Shown: in pieces, positions 14,414-21,210 of the stretch | Layout: every line of letters starts with the position of its first letter | Numbering within the stretch: the first letter of the stretch is position 1 | From: Spyradocola sp034113365 | GTDB lineage: Bacteria; Bacillota; Clostridia; Christensenellales; UBA1750 | Assembly: GCA_034113365.1 (NCBI GenBank) | Contig: JAXEXP010000070.1 | Span: forward strand, 1 to 22,607 | Length of the DNA stretch: 22,607 bases | Reading direction: 5' to 3' | Program-made: the position numbers and the translations under genes | The notes under the pieces: model-generated | Told to the model about the DNA's origin: nothing | The model's database searches: none | Seen by the model: only the letters and a program-made list of their open reading frames with translations

Positions 14414-15016
14414 GCGCTTCATCTTGGAGAAAATGCAGCCGCAGTAGTTCTGCCGGTACAGCCCGTACTGGCCGGACAGCTCAATGGAGCGGTTGTAACC
14501 ATCATGCTTTTTGAAATCGGAGTGGAGATATGGTACGCCCGTCTCCGCTTCGATTTTTGTTCCCAGCTCGTTGAGCAGCTTTGCGTCCTTCTTGGAGCCC
14601 ACCGTCAGCGTCGTGGTGAACCAGTCCGCGCCGATCTCTTTCGCCGCCCGCGCAGCCTCGCGCAGGCGCATTTCAAAGCAGATGCGGCAACGCGCGCCGC
14701 CCTCGGGCGCATCTTCCAGCCCGCGCACGGCGGCAAAATAATCCTCCGGGCGGTATGTCCCTTCCAGCAAATGCACGGGATGGACGTGGGGCTGCTCCTC
14801 TATGAGCCGCTTCTGCTCCGCAAGCCGCGCCTCGTACTCCTCCCGCGGGGAGATGTTGGGGTTATAATACAGCACCGTGATCTCAAAATAGGGCGAGAGG
14901 TATTCCAGCACATAGGAAGAGCAGGGCGCGCAGCAGCTGTGCAGCAGCAGCTTAGGCGTGCCCTGCAGCCCCGCAAGCGTGCGCTCCAGCACCTTCTGAT
15001 AGTTGATCGCGTTCAT
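14402..15016 (-). CDS. queH: Epoxyqueuosine reductase QueH
   Basis: The 204-205 residue protein has the QueH (DUF208) fingerprint: 'LLHSCCAPCSSYVLEYL' with Cys28-Cys29 and Cys32, 'YYNPNISPREEYEARLAEQKR', 'ARCRICFEMRL' with Cys110 and Cys113, 'TTTLTVGSKKDAKLLNELG', 'YLHSDFKKHDGYNRSIELS', and the terminal 'YRQNYCGCIFS'. QueH reduces epoxyqueuosine to queuosine in tRNA wobble position 34 using an iron-sulphur cluster and neighbouring metal; it replaces the cobalamin-dependent QueG. I start at ATG 15016 because AGGAGGTG lies just upstream. No other queuosine genes are in the window. The 3' end overlaps the converging esterase gene. Confidence 0.95.
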   Translation of the reverse strand: MNAINYQKVLERTLAGLQGTPKLLLHSCCAPCSSYVLEYLSPYFEITVLYYNPNISPREEYEARLAEQKRLIEEQPHVHPVHLLEGTYRPEDYFAAVRGLEDAPEGGARCRICFEMRLREAARAAKEIGADWFTTTLTVGSKKDAKLLNELGTKIEAETGVPYLHSDFKKHDGYNRSIELSGQYGLYRQNYCGCIFSKMKRLGQ

Positions 15017-15040
15017 TTCACACCTCCTGCAACGGGGTAC

Positions 15041-15069
15041 AGTATAGCACAATTTCTCACACTTGCCAA
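15041..15069 (-). promoter_or_regulatory. Promoter of queH
   Basis: On the minus strand TTGGCA (15064-15069), 17 bp, TATACT (15041-15046). The -35 overlaps the -35 of the divergent plus-strand promoter. Confidence 0.72.
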
Positions 15070-15091
15070 ATAGGGGAAAATATCGTAAAAT
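15063..15091 (+). promoter_or_regulatory. Promoter of the Tim44-like membrane protein gene
   Basis: TTGCCA (15063-15068), 17 bp, TAAAAT (15086-15091), about 25 nt before ATG 15116. It shares five bases with the queH -35. Confidence 0.7.
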
Positions 15092-15115
15092 AACTAACAA
15101 GGAGTGTGTTGCGGC

Positions 15116-16105
15116 ATGCGTAAAAAGCTATTCAGGGTATTTTCTCTCCTGCTCGTGTTTTTGATGCTCTTGGGCGCGTCGTCCGTCGCGCTGGCAGACG
15201 CGGGCAGCTTCGCAGGCGATTCCGATTACGGCGGAGGCTGGGACAGCGGCTCCGACTGGGGCAGCTCAGATTGGGGCAGCGATTCCGACTGGGACTCCGA
15301 TTGGGGCTCTGACAGCTCCACATACTATTACAGCGACAGCGATTCGGGCTCCGATCTGGACTTCGGCAGCCTAAAGTTCATATTCATCGTTGTGGCGGTG
15401 ATCATTGTGTACTTTATCATCCGCAATAAGAATAATAAGAACGGTGGCGGTTCGGGCGGCAGCAGCGGCAATGGCGGCACAGCGTCCACCGGCCCCAGGC
15501 CGCAGGGCGGTGCGCCCACCAACAAACCCACCGTTGATCCCAAGGAGCTTAAGGCAAAGGACCCCAATTTCTCCGAGCAGGAGCTGCTGGAAAAGGTATC
15601 CAACGCCTATGTGCAGATGCAGAACTGCTGGCAGGACAAGAAGTGGGAGCCCATGCGCCCGCTGATGACCGACGCGCTCTACAGCCAGTTCGATCGTCAG
15701 CTCGAGGCACTCAAGCGCAACGGCCAGACCAACTACGTCGAGCGCATCTCCGTGCTGGGCGCGCGCATCGTGGGCTACTACCAGGATCAGGTCAACGACA
15801 ACCTCGTGGTGGAGCTGCGCACCCGCATCGTGGACTACACCGTCAACGACGCCACCGGCGCGGTGGTCTCGGGCAGCAAGACGGCCGAGAAATTCATGAC
15901 CTACGAGTGGACGCTGATCCGCAGCCTGGAGCACGGCACCAAGGAGAAGGATGACGTGACCGACCTGCACTGCCCCAACTGCGGTGCACCGCTCGACGTC
16001 AACCACAGCGCCAAGTGCGAATACTGCGGCCAGGTCATCACGGTGGATGACTACGATTGGGTCATCTCCCAGATCAAGGGCATTTCGCAGGTGACCAAAG
16101 GATAA
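15116..16105 (+). CDS. Membrane protein with Tim44-like region and C-terminal zinc ribbon
   Basis: The 329-residue protein starts with a signal-like segment (residues 1-28) and then an Asp/Ser/Trp/Gly-rich external stretch (about 30-80) with repeated 'SDWGS' units. One transmembrane helix (about 87-103, 'KFIFIVVAVIIVYFIIR') and a Gly/Asn/Pro-rich linker follow. Residues about 155-275 ('LLEKVSNAYVQMQNCWQDKKWEPMRPLMTDALYSQF' through 'VVSGSKTAEKFMTYEWTLIR') fit the Tim44-like/NTF2-type fold. A treble-cysteine zinc ribbon, CPNC (286-289) and CEYC (301-304), lies near the end. In mitochondria this fold tethers import motors; bacterial roles are unknown. I start at ATG 15116 after AAGGAGTG rather than the GTG at 15104. 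The cytoplasmic side should carry both folded domains. Confidence 0.82.
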   Translation: MRKKLFRVFSLLLVFLMLLGASSVALADAGSFAGDSDYGGGWDSGSDWGSSDWGSDSDWDSDWGSDSSTYYYSDSDSGSDLDFGSLKFIFIVVAVIIVYFIIRNKNNKNGGGSGGSSGNGGTASTGPRPQGGAPTNKPTVDPKELKAKDPNFSEQELLEKVSNAYVQMQNCWQDKKWEPMRPLMTDALYSQFDRQLEALKRNGQTNYVERISVLGARIVGYYQDQVNDNLVVELRTRIVDYTVNDATGAVVSGSKTAEKFMTYEWTLIRSLEHGTKEKDDVTDLHCPNCGAPLDVNHSAKCEYCGQVITVDDYDWVISQIKGISQVTKG

Positions 16106-16123
16106 GAGCCAAAGCATCAAGCC

Positions 16124-16156
16124 GGATGGCCGTCTTTGAGGCGGTCATCCTGTTTT
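16124..16156 (+). terminator. Terminator-like hairpin before the MATE gene
   Basis: GGATGGCCG (16124-16132) pairs with CGGTCATCC (16142-16150), with one G-U pair, and is followed by TGTTTTG. It lies 19 nt after the stop of the preceding gene; it may be an incomplete terminator. Confidence 0.55.
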
Positions 16157-16191
16157 GTGTAAAAACAGAAAACCAGGGGAGTGGAACACAC

Positions 16192-17547
16192 ATGAAGTTT
16201 TTGAGCCGGGACAAGCAGTTTTACAAAACGCTGCTGACCCTGACGTGCACCATCGCGCTGCAGAACATCGTGGTCAACGCCGTCGGCCTTGCGGACAACG
16301 TGATGCTGGGCGGTTACAGTGAAAACGCACTTTCGGGCGTGTCGCTGGCCAACCAGATCCAGTTCGTGCTGCAGATGGTGGTGCTGGGTCTGGGCGAAGG
16401 CCTCATCATCATCGGCTCGCAATACTGGGGCAAGCGCGAGACGCTGCCCATCAAAAAGATCATCAACATCGGCCTGGTGTTTGCGGTGGTCACGGCGCTG
16501 CTGTTCTTTGTGGTGGTGTTCAGCTTCCCCAACTGGGCCATGTCTCTGTTCACCAATGACCAGGCCGTCATCGAGCAGGGCGCGATCTATCTGAAGATCG
16601 TCTGCTTCTCCTACCTGTTCTTCTGCGTGACCAACACGCTGCTCAATGGGCTGAAGGCCGTGGAGACCGTCAAGGTGGGCCTGCTGATCTCCGTGGTGGC
16701 GCTGGTGGTCAACGTCTGCCTGAACTATTGCCTGATCTACGGCAGACTCGGCTTCCCGCGCATGGGCACGGCGGGCGCCGCGATCGCCACGCTCGCCTCG
16801 CGCATCGTCGAGACGCTCATCGTCGTGGCCTATTACATCTGGTTTGACAAGAAGCTGCGCTATAAGCTGCGCGAGCTGCTGCTGCTGGACGGCACGCTGG
16901 TGCGCGACTACATCCGCGTGGGCACGCCCGTGGTGCTCTCCAACGCCATGTGGGGCGTCGCGATGGGCATTCAGTCCTCGATCCTCGGCCATCTGGGCGG
17001 CCCCATCATCGCGGCAAACGCCATCGCCTCCAACATATTCGGCGTCATCTCCGTCGCGGCCTACGGCTGCTCGGGCGCGTCATCCGTGGTCATCGGCAAG
17101 ACCATCGGCTCGGGCGCGTCCATGGACAAGCTCAAGGAGTACGTCCGCTCCATGCAGGTCATCTTCCTGTGCATCGGCGTGCTGTCGGGCACGGCGCTGT
17201 TCGTGGCGCGGGACGCCATCATCGCGCTGTTTTCGGTCTCCGGTCAGACGCTTGTGCTGGCGCGGCAGTTTGCCACAGTGCTCAGCGTCACGCTCGTGGG
17301 CACCTCGTATCAGGTCGCCTGCCTGACGGGCATCGTGCGCGGCGGCGGAGACACCAAATTCGTGCTCTACAACGACTTCATCTTCATGTGGTGCATCGTG
17401 CTGCCGCTGTCCGCCATGGCGGCCTACTGGTGGAACTGGCCGCCGGTCGCGGTGTTCATCTGCCTAAAGTGCGATCAGGTGCTCAAGTGCTTCGTGGCCA
17501 TTTTCAAGCTCAACAGCTACAACTGGGTGCGAAATCTCACGCGCTGA
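16192..17547 (+). CDS. MATE family efflux transporter
   Basis: The 451-residue protein has about 12 hydrophobic helices and MATE landmarks: an N-terminal 'ALQNIVVNAVGLADNVMLGGYSENALSGVSLANQI', 'LGEGLIIIGSQYWGKRE' with the conserved Gln-Tyr-Trp-Gly, 'LNGLKAVETVKVGL', and in the second half 'PVVLSNAMWGVAMGIQSSILGHLG' and 'GIVRGGGDTKF'. MATE proteins export cationic drugs, dyes or metabolites using Na+ or H+ gradients. ATG 16192 is chosen because AGGGGAG lies at about 16175-16181 and the upstream in-frame extension is hydrophilic and without a site. No regulator is adjacent, so the substrate is undefined. Confidence 0.95.
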   Translation: MKFLSRDKQFYKTLLTLTCTIALQNIVVNAVGLADNVMLGGYSENALSGVSLANQIQFVLQMVVLGLGEGLIIIGSQYWGKRETLPIKKIINIGLVFAVVTALLFFVVVFSFPNWAMSLFTNDQAVIEQGAIYLKIVCFSYLFFCVTNTLLNGLKAVETVKVGLLISVVALVVNVCLNYCLIYGRLGFPRMGTAGAAIATLASRIVETLIVVAYYIWFDKKLRYKLRELLLLDGTLVRDYIRVGTPVVLSNAMWGVAMGIQSSILGHLGGPIIAANAIASNIFGVISVAAYGCSGASSVVIGKTIGSGASMDKLKEYVRSMQVIFLCIGVLSGTALFVARDAIIALFSVSGQTLVLARQFATVLSVTLVGTSYQVACLTGIVRGGGDTKFVLYNDFIFMWCIVLPLSAMAAYWWNWPPVAVFICLKCDQVLKCFVAIFKLNSYNWVRNLTR

Positions 17548-17557
17548 CGGTTTGCGC

Positions 17558-17586
17558 TTGACAAGAATTAAACCAAACTTTACAAT
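17558..17586 (+). promoter_or_regulatory. Promoter of the unknown gene at 17618 and probably the TetM-like operon
   Basis: A perfect TTGACA (17558-17563), 17 bp, TACAAT (17581-17586). No separate promoter is visible before the TetM-like gene, so this may drive all three genes to 20674. Confidence 0.75.
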
Positions 17587-17617
17587 ATAGGTGTAAACAT
17601 CCCATGGAGGTGGTCAC

Positions 17618-18340
17618 ATGTTCAAGGCGACGAACATGGGCGCAGTTGAGGGAATGCGGGGGTTCGTGCTCACGGGCACGAGCGGCCTGCGGCGCTTTCT
17701 CATCGATCATCTGGATACCGTGCAGCTGGCCGCGGCGTCCGGCATGCCCACGTGTGACGTGATGGTCAGCGAGGATGCGCGCGGCGCGCACCTGCAGGCG
17801 CTTGTGCGCGTGCCCAACCGTTATTGCCGCGAGGAGCGCATCGAAAAAGCGCTGTCCTATGAGCAGTGGAGCAGCGCGATGAACGGCAATTTTACCTTTC
17901 TGTACGAGGAGCTGACCCAAGCGGCGCTCAGGCTGCTGACGGGCGTTCCCAACTTCTACCACACGCGCATCACGCAGTATAAAAAGCTGTACCTGTACAC
18001 CTTCACCAAGGAGGTGCGTTCCGTGCTGCGCGACTGCTACTCCGCCTACCGCGGGCGCCCGCAGGAGGGTCTGCCCGAGATGGAGGAGCTGTTCCGCAGC
18101 GACGACCTGTGCCTGATGCTGCGGCGCAGGGGAGAGGAATACGTGCTCTCCATCGTCAGCGACGACCAGGAGAAGCTGCTGGGCTCCTATCCGGAGGAGC
18201 AGCTGTTCGGCCAGCCGGGCCACACGCTCGAGGAGCTGCTGTGGCGCATCTTCAATGAGTACATGCGCGATACCTACCGCGTCAAGGTCTCCTCGGTGAT
18301 GGTGCTCAAGTTCGGCAGCAAGCTGCGCGTCACGAAATAA
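17618..18340 (+). CDS. Protein of unknown function upstream of the TetM-like GTPase
   Basis: I do not recognise this 240-residue protein. It has a GGAGGTGG ribosome binding site (about 17604-17611) and reads as a normal, soluble, mixed-charge protein without signal peptide, membrane helix or cysteine clusters. Visible landmarks are 'GFVLTGTSGLRRFLIDHLDTVQLAA' near the N-terminus, 'RVPNRYCREERIEKALSYEQWSSAM' (about 68-92), a Tyr-rich central part 'PNFYHTRITQYKKLYLYTFTKEVRSVLRDCYSAYRG' (about 110-145), an acidic stretch, and 'TLEELLWRIFNEYMRDTYRVKVSSVMVLKFGS' at the end. It precedes the GTPase on the same strand with a 74-nt gap containing a hairpin. Operon sharing hints at a translation or nucleotide link, but this is only guilt by association. 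Confidence 0.6.
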   Translation: MFKATNMGAVEGMRGFVLTGTSGLRRFLIDHLDTVQLAAASGMPTCDVMVSEDARGAHLQALVRVPNRYCREERIEKALSYEQWSSAMNGNFTFLYEELTQAALRLLTGVPNFYHTRITQYKKLYLYTFTKEVRSVLRDCYSAYRGRPQEGLPEMEELFRSDDLCLMLRRRGEEYVLSIVSDDQEKLLGSYPEEQLFGQPGHTLEELLWRIFNEYMRDTYRVKVSSVMVLKFGSKLRVTK

Positions 18341-18359
18341 ACAGGTATTTGGCAGTCAG

Positions 18360-18394
18360 GGAATGTATACGGCACACCTCGCCGTATACATTCC
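18360..18394 (+). repeat. Perfect 14-bp inverted repeat (leader hairpin) before the TetM-like gene
   Basis: Arms GGAATGTATACGGC (18360-18373) and GCCGTATACATTCC (18381-18394) are perfectly complementary around ACACCTC. No T-run follows, so it is not an ordinary terminator. It ends 8 nt before the GGGGG ribosome binding site (18403-18407), so it could control translation or attenuation, or be an operator or processing site. Confidence 0.8.
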
Positions 18395-18414
18395 TGTGTC
18401 ATGGGGGAAATGCG

Positions 18415-20340
18415 ATGAAGATCACGCTGGGCATACTCGCGCACGTGGACGCGGGCAAGACCACGCTGTCCGAGGCGATGCTCTATCATGCGGGCAGCCT
18501 GCGCGCCATGGGCCGCGTCGACCACCAGGACGCCTTTTTGGATGCGCATCCGCTGGAACGCGCGCGCGGCATCACCATATTCTCCGATCAGGCGATGTTC
18601 CGCATGGGGGAGCACGAGGTCTTTCTCGTCGACACCCCTGGCCACGCGGACTTCTCCGCCGAGATGGAGCGCGCGATGGCCGTGATGGACTATGCCGTGC
18701 TCGTCGTCTCCTGCGCCGAGGGCGTGCAGGGGCACACCGGCACGGTCTGGCAGCTGCTGCGCCGCAGCCATGTGCCCACGTTCTTCTTCCTCAACAAAAC
18801 CGACCGCGTGGGCGCAGACCCCGACCGCGTGCTTGACGAGCTGCGCCGCAAGCTATCGCCCGATTGTGTGCCCTACGAGGAGCTGACCGAGGCTGCCGCC
18901 GAGCGCGACGAAGCGCTGCTCGACGCCTACCTGAGCGGCACGGCCAACCAGCAGCAGACGGACGTGACCGCCCGCAGGCTCATCCGCGAGGAAAAGCTGT
19001 TCCCTGTGTTTCGCGGCTCGGCGCTGCAGGACACGGGCGTTGCGGAGTTTCTGGACGCCCTCTCCCGCCTGATGGAGACGCATTACGACGCGGACGCGCC
19101 CTTTGGCGCGCGGGTGTTCCGCATCCGCCACGACGCGCAAGGCAGCCGCCTGACCTTCCTCAAGCTCGTCAGCGGCCGCCTGTCCGTGCGCAACGCGGTG
19201 ACGGTGGGCGAGGAGACCTTCCGCATCAACGAGCTGCGCCTGTACAATGGAAGCCGGTTCACCTCCGTGCAGACGGCGCAGGCCGGTCAGCTCGTCGCAG
19301 CCACGGGCTTGCCTTCCTGCCGCATCGGCGAAGCGCTGGGCGACTGTGCTCCCGCCCCGCAGCCCGTCACACAGCCGCTGCTGTCGGCCAAAGCAGTGTT
19401 CCCGCCCGAGGTCCCCATCCAGACGGCGCTGGCCGCGCTGCGCAAGCTCGAGGCGGAGGACCCTGCGCTGGGCGTGCAGTGGAACGAGGCCCTGCGCGAG
19501 ATCCACCTGCGCGTGATGGGCGTCATCCAGCTGGAAGTGCTGCGCGAGCTCATTCGCGAGCGCTTCGGACTGGAGGCGACGTTTGAAAAGCCGGAGATCA
19601 TGTACCGCGAAACCATCGCCGCCCCGGTGCGCGGCGCGGGGCACTATGAGCCGCTGCGCCACTATGCCGAGGTACACCTGCTGCTCAGCCCCGCCCCGCG
19701 CGGCACGGGCATCAACTTTTCCAGCCGCTGCCATGTGGACGAGCTATCGCTGCAATACCAGAACCTCATCCGCACGCACGTGTTTGAAAAGGAGCATCTA
19801 GGCGTGCTGACGGGCTCTCCGCTGACCGACGTGCACATCGAGCTGCTGGCCGGGCGCGCGCATCTCAAGCACACCGAGGGCGGCGACTTCCGCCAGGCCA
19901 CCTACCGCGCCATCCGCCAGGGCCTGATGAAGGCGCAGTCCGTGCTGCTGGAGCCCTATTATGCCTTCTCCATCGACGCCCCGCAGGAGCATCTGGGGCG
20001 CATCCTGAGCGACATCCAGCGCCTGCACGGCGAATTCGACGCGCCGGAGAGCGATGCGGGCGGCCTGCACGTGCGCGGACGCGGTCCTGTCGCCACCTTC
20101 ATGGACTATGCGCAGGAGCTGACGGTATTTACGCGCGGCAAGGGCCGACTCTCCGTTCATTTCGATGGCTACGAGCCCTGCCACAACGCCGACGAGGTCA
20201 TTGCGCGCCGTGCCTACGACGTCGGCGCCGACCGTGAAAACTCCCCTGATTCCGTGTTCTGCGCCAAGGGCGCGGGCTTTGTCGTGCACTGGGACAAGGC
20301 CGACGACTGGATGCATTGTGAGGTGCCTGCCGATGAATGA
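18415..20340 (+). CDS. TetM-like translation-factor GTPase (EF-G/ribosomal-protection superfamily)
   Basis: The 641-residue protein has all translational GTPase motifs: G1 'AHVDAGKTT' (residues 9-17), G2 'LERARGIT' (47-54), G3 'DTPGHADF' (73-80), G4 'NKTD' (127-130) and G5 'GSA' (201-203), then EF-G-like domains II-V. Length matches Tet(M)/Tet(O) (about 640), and the same superfamily frees ribosomes from tetracycline. But the switch segment 'VDHQDAFLDAHPLERARG', the domain IV segment 'HLKHTEGGDFRQATYR' in place of Tet(M)'s SPVSTPADF loop, and the ending 'SVFCAKGAGFVVHWDKADDWMH' point to the chromosomal clostridial branch, for which I recall no demonstrated resistance. ATG 18415 follows GGGGG at normal spacing. 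It overlaps the next gene by 8 nt. Resistance should not be assumed. Confidence 0.9.
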   Translation: MKITLGILAHVDAGKTTLSEAMLYHAGSLRAMGRVDHQDAFLDAHPLERARGITIFSDQAMFRMGEHEVFLVDTPGHADFSAEMERAMAVMDYAVLVVSCAEGVQGHTGTVWQLLRRSHVPTFFFLNKTDRVGADPDRVLDELRRKLSPDCVPYEELTEAAAERDEALLDAYLSGTANQQQTDVTARRLIREEKLFPVFRGSALQDTGVAEFLDALSRLMETHYDADAPFGARVFRIRHDAQGSRLTFLKLVSGRLSVRNAVTVGEETFRINELRLYNGSRFTSVQTAQAGQLVAATGLPSCRIGEALGDCAPAPQPVTQPLLSAKAVFPPEVPIQTALAALRKLEAEDPALGVQWNEALREIHLRVMGVIQLEVLRELIRERFGLEATFEKPEIMYRETIAAPVRGAGHYEPLRHYAEVHLLLSPAPRGTGINFSSRCHVDELSLQYQNLIRTHVFEKEHLGVLTGSPLTDVHIELLAGRAHLKHTEGGDFRQATYRAIRQGLMKAQSVLLEPYYAFSIDAPQEHLGRILSDIQRLHGEFDAPESDAGGLHVRGRGPVATFMDYAQELTVFTRGKGRLSVHFDGYEPCHNADEVIARRAYDVGADRENSPDSVFCAKGAGFVVHWDKADDWMHCEVPADE

Positions 20341-20674
20341 AGCTTTCTGGAATGCCTTGGATGAACTGGTTGCCTCGTCAAGGGTGGTGATCGACCGGCC
20401 CAGGGGCAGCGCCCACCCGCGCTATCCCAGCTGCATCTACCCGCTGGACTACGGCTATTTGCAAAACACCGCCTCCATGGATGGCGGCGGTATCGACGTG
20501 TGGCTGGGCAGCGATCCCGCCCGCCGCCTCGACGCGCTGATCTGCACCGTGGACCTGCTCAAGCGCGATTCCGAGATCAAGCTGCTGCTGGGCTGCACGG
20601 AGGAGGAAAAATGCGCCGCGCTGCGCCACCACAACGATTCCGAATCCATGAAGGGCCTTCTGATCCGCAGATAA
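20333..20674 (+). CDS. Small inorganic-pyrophosphatase-like protein with incomplete active site
   Basis: I start at ATG 20333, inside the end of the GTPase gene (ATGAATGA, 8-nt overlap), after GAGGTG (20320-20325). The 113-residue product matches the core of soluble family I pyrophosphatase: 'VVIDRPRGSAHPRYP', 'CIYPLDYGYLQNTASMDGGGIDVWLG' and 'EIKLLLG'. Relative to E. coli PPase, Tyr36/Tyr40 fit Tyr51/Tyr55, Asp50 and Asp55 fit Asp65 and Asp70, and Lys83 fits Lys104. However, the middle metal-binding Asp67 is Gly52, Asp102 appears as Glu81, the loop with Arg43 is deleted, and the C-terminal third with Tyr141-Lys142 is absent. It may bind nucleotide or phosphate rather than hydrolyse PPi. Related short proteins occur in Clostridia, so it is not merely a local truncation, although I cannot prove this here. 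Confidence 0.8.
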   Translation: MNEAFWNALDELVASSRVVIDRPRGSAHPRYPSCIYPLDYGYLQNTASMDGGGIDVWLGSDPARRLDALICTVDLLKRDSEIKLLLGCTEEEKCAALRHHNDSESMKGLLIRR

Positions 20675-20722
20675 ACGCAGGCGCGCTGTGTGATGTTGTT
20701 TCACACAGCGCGCCTGCGTTTT
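20674..20722. terminator. Bidirectional 20-bp terminator hairpin
   Basis: Perfect 20-bp arms (20674-20693 and 20701-20720, core GGCGCGCTGTGTGA) enclose TGTTGTT. It begins at the last base of the PPase-like stop and ends 1 nt before the stop codon of the converging GNAT gene, with TTTT on the plus strand. It serves both genes. Confidence 0.92.
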
Positions 20723-21171
20723 CAGATCCACAGTTCCATTTCTCCGGAGGGCTGAAAGCCCAGCTTTTCATACATGCGTTGACCCGCTCCGGAGGGTTTT
20801 AGCTTGATGTTGTGAACGCCCCTCTCGCGGAGCCACGCAATAACCTGCTGTACGAGCTGCGTGGCATAGCCCCTTCGACGCGACGCAGGTTCGCAATAGA
20901 CGTCCATGATATAGCCGTAGCACGGCGTCTTAAAGAAGCAAAATGGCACGTCATCCTTGATGACCGCGCCGCCGCAGGCCACTGCAACCCCCTCATCCTC
21001 GACGAGATAATGGCAGCACTTCTGTTGCTGGTACAGGTCTCTGTATGCTGCAGCGATGCGTTCTTCAGCGCCGTCCTGCAGAAGCCGGATCGATCCGGCT
21101 TCGCGGAACATGGCCATTTTCATCTCCACGATCGTCGGTATATCCTGAAGGTTAGCCTGTCGGATCTGCAT
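20722..21171 (-). CDS. GNAT family N-acetyltransferase
   Basis: The 149-residue protein has the standard GNAT order: N-terminal 'IRQANLQDIPTIVEMKMAMF', a central 'GVAVACGGAVI' strand, 'GYIMDVYCEPASRRRGYATQLVQQVIAWLRERGV' containing the acetyl-CoA loop R98-x-x-G-x-A (residues 98-103), and the C-terminal 'KLKPSGAGQRMYEKLGFQPSGEMELW'. The final Tyr-Glu-Lys-Leu-Gly-Phe is typical of small-molecule acetyltransferases. GGAGGG lies upstream on the minus strand. Only 39 nt separate it from the MBL-fold gene, and no promoter is evident in that gap, so it probably forms an operon with that gene. Substrate unknown. Confidence 0.9.
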   Translation of the reverse strand: MQIRQANLQDIPTIVEMKMAMFREAGSIRLLQDGAEERIAAAYRDLYQQQKCCHYLVEDEGVAVACGGAVIKDDVPFCFFKTPCYGYIMDVYCEPASRRRGYATQLVQQVIAWLRERGVHNIKLKPSGAGQRMYEKLGFQPSGEMELWI

Positions 21172-21210
21172 TGCGTTTTCCCTCCGTAATGGAATGTTTG
21201 TGCGTCGGAA

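Noticed and set aside
15241..15345. Tandem DNA repeat or CRISPR-like array in the GAT/TCC-rich stretch
   Set aside because: It encodes the 'SDWGS'-type low-complexity protein segment; units vary and there are no spacers.
18363..18836. A TetM-type leader peptide starting at ATG 18363
   Set aside because: The frame does not stop before the GTPase start but runs on out of frame for hundreds of bases, and it has no ribosome binding site.
18415..20340. Calling this a tetracycline-resistance gene
   Set aside because: The domain IV loop differs from Tet(M) and the sequence fits the chromosomal clostridial branch; no mobile element or resistance context is present.
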